DNA of 64,000 bases from Roseiarcus sp035656495 (GTDB taxonomy: Bacteria > Pseudomonadota > Alphaproteobacteria > Rhizobiales > Beijerinckiaceae): the NCBI GenBank assembly GCA_035656495.1, contig DASRSL010000223.1:1-64000 (forward strand), read 5' to 3'. Position numbers and translations under genes: made by a program. Below, in pieces: positions 57,929 to 64,000 of this stretch. The notes beneath the pieces are model-generated. The model worked only from the letters and a program-made list of their open reading frames with translations, ran no database searches and was not told the DNA's origin. Positions within the stretch are counted from its first letter, which is position 1; each line of letters begins with the position of its first letter.

Positions 57929-58558
57929 CTAACGTTCGATCCGCGCGGCTTCGACGATGCGCAAGGCTTCGGCGACTGCGGTTTCGATTCCCAGATGGGT
58001 GGTGTCGAGCCGGTGGGCGTCGCTCGCCGGGCGCAGCGGCGCGATCGCCCGTTCGCTGTCGCGGGCGTCGCGTTTCAGAATGTCGGCGAGAATGGCCCGG
58101 TAATCGGCCTTCTCGCCGCGCTGGGCCAATTCGAGGGCGCGCCTTTGGGCGCGCGCCTCAGCGCTGGCGGTCACGAAAATCTTCACCTTCGCCTGCGGGC
58201 AGACAACCGTGCCGATGTCGCGGCCGTCGAGAACCGCCCCCTCCGGCCGCGCCGCGAAAGCGCGCTGGGCGTCGAGCAGCGCCTCGCGCACGCCCGGCAT
58301 CGCGGCGACCACCGACGCCGCCTCCCCCATCTGCCGGCCGCGCAAAACCGTTTCGTCGAAGTCCATCAGGCCAAGGCCGCGGGCGGCGGCGACGGCCGCC
58401 TTCTCGTCGTAGAGATCGCGATCCGCTGCGATGAGCGCCGCAGCCGTCGCACGGTAGAGAAGGCCGGTGTCGAGATGAGGCAGACCGAAGCAGGCGGCGA
58501 GACGCTGGGCGATCGTGCCCTTGCCGGACGCCGCCGGGCCGTCGATGGCGATGATCAT
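57929..58558 (-). CDS. cmk: Cytidylate kinase
   Basis: A 209-residue CMP/dCMP kinase. It begins MIIAIDGPAASGKGTIAQRLA with the P-loop, followed by GLPHLDTGLLYRA and the DGRDIGTVVCPQAKVKIFVTASAEARAQRR core. It phosphorylates CMP to CDP with ATP. The start at 58558 marks the conserved N-terminus; the frame is open further upstream only by chance. rpsA, the usual downstream partner, is not adjacent here. Confidence 0.95.
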   Translation of the reverse strand: MIIAIDGPAASGKGTIAQRLAACFGLPHLDTGLLYRATAAALIAADRDLYDEKAAVAAARGLGLMDFDETVLRGRQMGEAASVVAAMPGVREALLDAQRAFAARPEGAVLDGRDIGTVVCPQAKVKIFVTASAEARAQRRALELAQRGEKADYRAILADILKRDARDSERAIAPLRPASDAHRLDTTHLGIETAVAEALRIVEAARIER

Positions 58559-58712
58559 CCGAGCGCCCAATCCGTTCAGGCCGATTGTCAAGCGCGCTCT
58601 TAGAATCCCGCCGCACTGATGTCGAGACGCCCTTGGCGGCTCCCGGACGTCTCGGCTAGGATGAACAAAGGCAATGCGTCCGGCGTGCCGCCGGCGATCC
58701 GGGAGGCGGCGG

Positions 58713-59927
58713 ATGAAACTGACGGGGGGGCAGACAAGGACCATCGCCGCAGCCTACCTCGGCTGGACACTCGACGCGTTCGATTTTTTTGTGCTGACCT
58801 TCGTGATCAAGGATATCGCCAAGGAGTTCGGCGTCGGCGTGCCGGCGGTCGCCTACGCCCTGTTCCTGACCCTGGCCATGCGCTTCGTCGGGGCCTTCAT
58901 CTTCGGCCGCATCGGCGACAAATGGGGGCGCAGGCCGGCGCTGATGCTCGATATCGCGAGCTATTCGGTTATCGGCGCGGCCGCGGCCTTTTCCCCCAAT
59001 CTCACCGTCTTCCTCGTGCTGCGCGCGCTCTTCGGCGTGGCGATGGGGGGCGAGTGGGGGCTCGGCAGCTCGCTCGCGATGGAGTCGATCCCTCCGCAGG
59101 CGCGAGGGATCGTGTCTGGAATCTTGCAATGCGGCTATCCGAGCGGCTTCCTGCTGGCCGCGGTCGCCTACGGCCTGCTCTATGAACGGAGCTTCGGCGG
59201 CTACACGTTCGGCTGGCGGGCGATGTTCCTGCTCAGCATCCTGCCGGCCTTCGTCGTTCTGTTCATCCGCGCTTCCGTGCCGGAGTCGCCGGCGTTCGAG
59301 GCATCGAAGGCGCACGCGAAGCCCGACCTCTGGACGACCCTCAGGGGCAACTGGAAACTGGCCCTCTACATGGTCGTGCTCATGATGTGCTTCAACCTGT
59401 TCAGCCACGGCACGCAGGACCTCTATCCGACCTTCCTGCAGAAGCAGCATCGGTTCGATCCGGGCACGGTGAGCTGGATCACCATCGTCGCCAACCTCGG
59501 CGCGATCGCCGGCGGTCTCGGCTTCGGCTACGTCTCGGAAAGGATCGGCCGCGTCAACGCGATCACCATCGCCGCGCTGATCGCGCTGCCGACGTTGCCG
59601 CTCTGGGCCTATTCGACGACGCCCGTCCTGCTGGCGCTCGGCGCCTTCATCATGCAGATCGCGGTGCAGGGCGCCTGGGGCGTGGTGCCGGCCCATCTCA
59701 ACGAATTGTCGCCCGGCGCGGTGCGCGCGACCCTTCCGGCCTTCGTCTACCAGGCCGGCAATTTTCTCGCCTCCTATAACGGTCCGTTCCAGGCGAGGAT
59801 CGCCGAGGCCAATGGCGGCGACTACGCCTATGCCCTGGCGGTGGTGGGGGGCGTGGTCGCGATCGCCATGCTCGTCATCATCCGTTTCAGCCCGGAGCGC
59901 CGCGGCGAACTCTTGACGGCCCACTGA
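58713..59927 (+). CDS. MFS transporter (sialic acid/lactate-type SHS family)
   Basis: A 404-residue protein with 12 predicted helices. Characteristic marks are LGWTLDAFDFFVLTFVI in helix 1, GRIGDKWGRRPALM between helices 2 and 3, and GEWGLGSSLAMESIPPQARG, a pattern of the sialate:H+ symporter-like MFS group that includes carboxylate transporters. The start MKLTGGQTR at 58713 is preceded by GGGAGGCGG. The substrate is probably a monocarboxylate or aromatic acid, but this is inference. Confidence 0.9.
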   Translation: MKLTGGQTRTIAAAYLGWTLDAFDFFVLTFVIKDIAKEFGVGVPAVAYALFLTLAMRFVGAFIFGRIGDKWGRRPALMLDIASYSVIGAAAAFSPNLTVFLVLRALFGVAMGGEWGLGSSLAMESIPPQARGIVSGILQCGYPSGFLLAAVAYGLLYERSFGGYTFGWRAMFLLSILPAFVVLFIRASVPESPAFEASKAHAKPDLWTTLRGNWKLALYMVVLMMCFNLFSHGTQDLYPTFLQKQHRFDPGTVSWITIVANLGAIAGGLGFGYVSERIGRVNAITIAALIALPTLPLWAYSTTPVLLALGAFIMQIAVQGAWGVVPAHLNELSPGAVRATLPAFVYQAGNFLASYNGPFQARIAEANGGDYAYALAVVGGVVAIAMLVIIRFSPERRGELLTAH

Positions 59928-59965
59928 AAGGGGCGCTCCCACGCGCAGCGTCATTTCCCTCTAAC

Positions 59966-60067
59966 GCCGGTTTAGCGCCAGTTTAGCGACGGCCGTCAAT
60001 CTTTTCAGCGGTTTGCGACCCTGTTTAGCGTCGCGCCGCATTTGGCCCTGGCGCGGCGTCTCCATCG
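59966..60067. repeat. Dispersed intergenic repeat, copy 2
   Basis: It aligns with 4284-4380 at roughly three quarters identity by eye, in the same orientation. The copy lies in the 284-bp gap between the MFS and ribB ends. The rest of that gap is an AT-rich patch with a T-run (60119-60132) and no gene. Confidence 0.7.
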
Positions 60068-60211
60068 GGGAACGGAGCGCGCTCCGAACCGCTAATACGC
60101 TGATATTACTTCGGTTTTCCTTCCTTTTTTTTAGAAAAACTATAATGGTATCAATGACTTGTCGTCTATTAAGTCCGACGGGCCAGCCCCAGCCGGATCC
60201 GCCGAATCGGG

Positions 60212-61504
60212 CTAGCCGTCGATGGGCTCGACCGAAGCGATCTCGATGCCGAATCCGGACAGTCCGACATAGGTGCGCGGATTGTCCGTGCGCAGCCGAA
60301 TCGACGAGACGCCGAGATCCCGCAGGATCTGCGCCCCAAGTCCAATCTCCCGCCATTGGGAGGCGCGCGCGCCGTCGGAGCCCTGCGGGTCGGCGCCGCC
60401 GAAGTTCGCCGGGACGCCCGCCGACCCATCGCGCAAATAGACGAGCGCGCCGCGCCCCTCGGCCTTGAAGCGCTGGAGGACCTTCGGAATCGCGCCGCTG
60501 CCGAAAATGTCGCTGATGATGTCGCCGCGATGAAGTCTCGCCGGCATGGCTCGCCCATCGCCGATCGGGCCAAGAACGAAGGCGAAATGCAACACGGGGT
60601 CGAACGGTGTGCGATAGGCGTGGCCCTGAAGCTCGCCGATCGGCGTTTCGACCGGAAAGGTCGCGACGCGCTCGACCAGCTTTTCGCGCGCCTGCCGGTA
60701 GGCGATGAGATCGGCGACCGAAATCCGCTTGAGCTTGCGCCGGTCGGCGAAGGCCTCGATCTGGGGCCCCACCATCACCGTGCCGTCATCGTTGGCGAGC
60801 TCGCAGATCACCGCGACCGGCGGCAAACTGGCGAGCTTGCAGAGATCGACCGCCGCCTCCGTATGACCCGAGCGCATCAGGACTCCGCCTTCCTTGGCGA
60901 CAAGCGGGAACACGTGGCCCGGCCGGACGAAGTCGCTCGCGCCGATGTTGCCGTTGGCGAGGGCCCGCACCGTGTTGCAGCGTTGCTCGGCCGAGATGCC
61001 GGTCGTCATGCCGTGCCTGACGTCCACCGAGACCGTGAACGCGGTGCCGAGCGGCGCGTCGTTCGTCGCCACCATGGGAGGAAGATGCAACCGGCGCGCG
61101 TCGTCGTTGGTCAGAGGCGCGCATACGATGCCGCAACCATAGCGAATAATGAAGGCCATCTTCTCGGTGGTGCACAGCGAGGCGGCGACGATCATGTCAC
61201 CTTCGTTTTCGCGGTCGTCATCGTCGGTGACCACGACGATCTCGCCCCGCGCGAAAGCCTCGACGGCGGCGGTGACCGGCTGATGCATGTCCTGTCCTTT
61301 GCGATCTTTCGGCGGGTTGGAGAGGAAGTCGTTCGGCGTGACTGCGCCCTGCGTCTCGGCGACAATCCGCTGGGCGGTCTCGCGCGATAGCCATGCGCCA
61401 TCATCGCGGCAGATCAGCGTCACGGCTCCGGGGGAGACCCCGATGCGGCGGGCGAAATCCGCGCGACTGATGCCATTGTGTTTGAGCCAATCGCCAAGCT
61501 TCAT
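60212..61504 (-). CDS. ribB: 3,4-dihydroxy-2-butanone 4-phosphate synthase with N-terminal HTH and degenerate RibA domain
   Basis: A 430-residue protein in three parts. Residues 1-65 are an XRE-like helix-turn-helix (MKLGDWLKHNGISRADFARRIGVS, PGAVTLICRDDGAWLSRETA). Residues 75-270 are DHBP synthase: DDDRENEGDMIVAA binds Mg2+ and substrate, and RSGHTEAAVDL is present. Residues 280-430 resemble GTP cyclohydrolase II but lack its zinc Cys motif (GDIISDIFGSG where RibA has CDCG-type cysteines). It makes the four-carbon riboflavin precursor from ribulose 5-phosphate. The 5' leader can form a strong hairpin (61545-61575); no FMN riboswitch was recognised. Confidence 0.92.
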   Translation of the reverse strand: MKLGDWLKHNGISRADFARRIGVSPGAVTLICRDDGAWLSRETAQRIVAETQGAVTPNDFLSNPPKDRKGQDMHQPVTAAVEAFARGEIVVVTDDDDRENEGDMIVAASLCTTEKMAFIIRYGCGIVCAPLTNDDARRLHLPPMVATNDAPLGTAFTVSVDVRHGMTTGISAEQRCNTVRALANGNIGASDFVRPGHVFPLVAKEGGVLMRSGHTEAAVDLCKLASLPPVAVICELANDDGTVMVGPQIEAFADRRKLKRISVADLIAYRQAREKLVERVATFPVETPIGELQGHAYRTPFDPVLHFAFVLGPIGDGRAMPARLHRGDIISDIFGSGAIPKVLQRFKAEGRGALVYLRDGSAGVPANFGGADPQGSDGARASQWREIGLGAQILRDLGVSSIRLRTDNPRTYVGLSGFGIEIASVEPIDG

Positions 61505-61663
61505 GCGGGGAGCAGTCCGTAGGAGTGCGAGCGACGCCAACGCCCGCCTCCCCGGCGCGGGGAGGCCGGGCGGAAAGACCATCTGCTATCCCGGGACAGG
61601 CTTAAGCGCAACTCAAGACAATTTTGGACAATATAGCTAAACTCAATGATGGGTCCAGGCGCC

Positions 61664-62614
61664 TCAAGGGCGACAGGACCGGCCAGACGATTGTGGTCGA
61701 TGAAGTCGCGACCATCGCGGCTTGATTCCGCTCACCGGACGGGCGACGAAGATGCCGGCGAGGATCGCGAGGCCCCCCAGGGCCTGCACCCAGGTGACCG
61801 GCTCGCCGAGCACGAGATAGCCGAATCCGGCCGCGGCGATCGCCTCGAGAAAGATGACGAGCGAGGAGAAAGCGGCCGGCAGGCGGCCGAGCGCGATCGA
61901 CAGCAGGCCCTGGCCGCCGCAATGGCTGATCCAGGCCATGGCGAGGAGGGCGGCGACGCCGCGCATCGTATGCGGCAGCATCGACCTCTCGGCGGCGAAG
62001 GCGACGACAAACAGGATCGCGGCGGTGATCAGGGTCGCCTCGAAGGTCAGGCGCGCCGCCGAGGCCGTCTTCCGCGCGGCCTGGACGGCGAGGAAGTAGA
62101 GGCCGAAGAAGACGCCGGTGGCGATGCCGAAGGCGTCGCCGAGCGCGCCGGCCGGCTTGAGCTCGAAGCTCTGCGCGAGCAGCGCCATCCCGCCGATCAG
62201 GCAGAGGCCGAGGCCGACGAGGACCCCGGCGGAGGCTCTCTCGCGAAAGAGAAGCCAGCCGAACAGCACGACCCAGATCGGCGCGGTCGTGGCGAAGAAG
62301 GTCGCGTTGGCGACGCTCGTATGGACGATGGCGAGGTGCCAGAAGAAGAGATCGCCGGAGAAGGCGACGCCGGACAGGACTGCGGCTCGCGAGAACCCCT
62401 TCCCGGCCGCCTCCTTCCCGTCGGCGAGGCGCATCCAGGCGTAGAGCAGCGGCAGCGCCAGGGCGACGCGCCAGAAGGCGCTGGCGAAGGGCCCGACATC
62501 GGCGAGCCGGACGAAGATCGGCGAGGCGCCCATCGCCACCGCCCCCGCGACGAGAGCGGCGAACGGCGCGAGCGCGCCGCGCGCCGTCGCAGCGGGGTTG
62601 GCGAGAGCATGCAA
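61664..62614 (-). CDS. EamA/DMT-family transporter
   Basis: A 316-residue membrane protein with about ten helices in two EamA repeats, opening ALVAGAVAMGASPIFVRLADVGPFASAFWR and with LVIFLEAIAAAGFGYLVLGEPVTWVQALGG late in the second repeat. It is unrelated in detail to the EamA transporter at 22.6 kb. The frame opens at a TTG (62614) without a clear ribosome site, so the true start is uncertain. It is divergent from the N-formylglutamate amidohydrolase-like gene, with 91 bp between. The substrate is unknown. Confidence 0.88.
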   Translation of the reverse strand: MHALANPAATARGALAPFAALVAGAVAMGASPIFVRLADVGPFASAFWRVALALPLLYAWMRLADGKEAAGKGFSRAAVLSGVAFSGDLFFWHLAIVHTSVANATFFATTAPIWVVLFGWLLFRERASAGVLVGLGLCLIGGMALLAQSFELKPAGALGDAFGIATGVFFGLYFLAVQAARKTASAARLTFEATLITAAILFVVAFAAERSMLPHTMRGVAALLAMAWISHCGGQGLLSIALGRLPAAFSSLVIFLEAIAAAGFGYLVLGEPVTWVQALGGLAILAGIFVARPVSGIKPRWSRLHRPQSSGRSCRP

Positions 62615-62705
62615 CGGGATTGTCGTCCGGAATGGTGGACTTTGGCTCCGAATCGAGCTTCACCGTCCATAGTCTCGCCCTACCGGTCGAGCAAGGGGCG
62701 CCCAA

Positions 62706-63545
62706 ATGGATCGAACCGCACGCTTCGGCCTCGAGCCCGGCGAGCCGGCGTTCCCCCCGGTCGAGACAATCGCCGGCCCGCTCGACGCCGGCGTCCTTAT
62801 CGTCTGCGACCATGCGTCGAACGCCATCCCGCCCGGCTATGCCGCGCTTGGCCTCGGGCCGGAGGCGCTCGAGCGCCACATCGCCTACGACATCGGGGCG
62901 GCGGACCTGACAAGGGCGCTCGCGGCGCGGCTCCGCGCGCCGGCGGTGCTGTCGACCTTCTCCCGCCTCCTCATCGACCCGAACCGCGGCGCCGACGATC
63001 CGACCCTCGTCATGCGCATTTCCGACGGCGCGATCGTGCCGGGCAATGCGCGGATCGGCGCCGCCGAGATCGCCGACCGGCGTGAGCGCTTCTGGGCGCC
63101 CTACCGGCGGGCAATCGAATCGGCGGTCGAGGCGATGCTCGCAACCGGCGAGCCGCCGGCCCTTCTTTCAATCCACTCTTTCACCCCCGCCTGGAGGGGC
63201 GCGGCGCGGCGGTGGAAGGTCGGGGTCCTGTGGAACAAGGACGACCGCATCGCGAACCCGCTCCTGGAGGCCTTGCGCGCCGAACCCGACCTCATCGCCC
63301 ACGGAGTCGGCGACAACGAGCCCTACGACGGGGCGCTCGCCGGCGACACGATCGACGCGGCGGCGACTGCCCGCGGTCTCGCCAACGCGCTCATCGAGAT
63401 AAGGCAGGACCTCGTCGCCGAGCCCGCCGCCGCGGCCGCCTGGGCCGAGCGCCTCGCCCGCCTGCTCGAGCCCATCCTGGCCGACAAGGCCAATCGCGCG
63501 CCGCGCGACTTCGGCAGTCGCGCAAGGAGGGGACGGAGGGGCTGA
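62706..63545 (+). CDS. N-formylglutamate amidohydrolase-like protein
   Basis: A 279-residue protein with DAGVLIVCDHASNAIPPGY near the N-terminus (metal-binding Asp/His), STFSRLLIDPNRGADDP, the later SIHSFTPAW and the GDNEPYDG loop. It fits the COG3931 family related to N-formylglutamate deformylase of histidine breakdown. It stands apart from any hut gene, so the role may differ from histidine catabolism. The ending is basic (RARRGRRG). Confidence 0.88.
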   Translation: MDRTARFGLEPGEPAFPPVETIAGPLDAGVLIVCDHASNAIPPGYAALGLGPEALERHIAYDIGAADLTRALAARLRAPAVLSTFSRLLIDPNRGADDPTLVMRISDGAIVPGNARIGAAEIADRRERFWAPYRRAIESAVEAMLATGEPPALLSIHSFTPAWRGAARRWKVGVLWNKDDRIANPLLEALRAEPDLIAHGVGDNEPYDGALAGDTIDAAATARGLANALIEIRQDLVAEPAAAAAWAERLARLLEPILADKANRAPRDFGSRARRGRRG

Positions 63546-63627
63546 AGGCGGAGCGACGTCTTCGATGGAACGGCGCCTCTCGACCGCGCGTTGCGGCTCC
63601 GGGTCAGCGCCGCGCGCGGAGGCTACG

Positions 63628-64000
63628 ATGGTCCCTCTCTGGCTGCACGCTTTATCGATCGCCTTCTTGAGTCTCGGGGCCGTCTCGGCGGTCGTCGCCG
63701 CCGCCGATCTCTTCCGTCATCCCCAGCACATGTGGATCATGAACGTCGTCTGGCCCGTGACGGCGCTTTTCGGCACGGCCTGGATCCTCTGGCAATATTT
63801 CAAATACGGGCGGCTGGCGGAGCGCCGGCTCGTCCACGACGCCATGCAAAAGCGCGAGGAGCCGCCGAACCGGCGTCTGACGCCGTTCCCCATGATGGTT
63901 GCGAATGGAACCCTGCACTGCGGCGCCGGCTGCACGCTCGGCGACATTTGCGCCGAGTGGTTGATCTTCGCCGTTCCCGCCATAGCGATCGCCTTCGGAT
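63628..64000 (+). CDS. DUF4396 family membrane protein, 3' partial
   Basis: The ATG at 63628 opens a frame that runs off the window (124 residues visible). Helices lie at residues 5-25 and 36-57, then a basic loop, and the signature GTLHCGAGCTLGDICAEW begins a further helix. HCGAGC is diagnostic for DUF4396, membrane proteins with predicted metal- or heme-type His/Cys ligands, of unknown function. A GGAGG ribosome site precedes the ATG. Confidence 0.88.
   Translation, partial: MVPLWLHALSIAFLSLGAVSAVVAAADLFRHPQHMWIMNVVWPVTALFGTAWILWQYFKYGRLAERRLVHDAMQKREEPPNRRLTPFPMMVANGTLHCGAGCTLGDICAEWLIFAVPAIAIAFG

Noticed and set aside
61505..61640. FMN riboswitch in the ribB leader
   Set aside because: Only one strong GC hairpin was found; the conserved multi-stem junction sequences of the RFN element were not recognised.

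Overview
This is 64 kb of GC-rich chromosome from an alphaproteobacterium, most likely a member of the Hyphomicrobiales (Beijerinckiaceae/Methylocystaceae-like; the family is an inference). The markers are a PhyR general-stress regulator, a perfect GTTC-N7-GTTC SOS box upstream of recA, a PodJ-like polar coiled-coil/Sel1 protein, a DUF1127 protein, an HTH-RibB fusion with a degenerate RibA half, and the rplU-rpmA-GNAT-obgE gene order. No rRNA, tRNA, CRISPR array, intact insertion sequence or prophage was recognised.

Layout. 0-4 kb: the end of a dinucleotide-binding oxidoreductase gene, a collagen-like lipoprotein built on an 81-bp tandem repeat, a small conserved protein, and an SDR/sugar-binding-protein pair without permease or ATPase. 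4-9 kb: a small stress-type membrane protein, arfB, an intact higBA module, a second toxin-antitoxin module whose toxin is frameshifted but whose operator palindrome is intact, leuC, and a broken GFA-family gene. 8.8-13.6 kb: a three-gene 2-oxoacid:ferredoxin oxidoreductase operon whose first gene fuses a GltD-like NAD(P)H/FAD module to two ferredoxin clusters. 13.6-19 kb: a secreted alpha/beta hydrolase, a hypothetical gene, and an uncharacterised pair made of a SNF2 helicase and a zinc-ribbon protein. 19-27 kb: recA, a secreted papain-like protein, dienelactone hydrolase, an EamA exporter, LysR, DUF1127 and malate synthase. 27-30 kb: rplU-rpmA-GNAT-obgE. 30-38 kb: DUF1398/MarR, phyR, a hybrid histidine kinase, a Gfo/Idh dehydrogenase next to a decayed ABC ATPase, a PRC-barrel protein and a DUF2125-like protein. 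38-44 kb: rpoH, rluD, a homocysteine methyltransferase, a Uma2 nuclease and a DUF4239 protein. 44-57 kb: msrA, two acyl-CoA ligases, a TonB receptor, cvpA-purF and podJ. 57-64 kb: a MerR regulator, cmk, an MFS transporter, ribB, an EamA transporter, an N-formylglutamate amidohydrolase-like gene and a partial DUF4396 gene.

The main cross-cutting observation is regulatory. Five matches to the EcfG general-stress promoter consensus (GGAAC, 16-17 nt, CGTT) lie in intergenic DNA and point at the next gene. They precede phyR, the PRC-barrel gene, the small membrane-protein gene, the papain-like gene and the 2-oxoacid oxidoreductase operon. Several loci are decaying (toxin, GFA gene, ABC ATPase), and two families of short dispersed repeats sit between genes.
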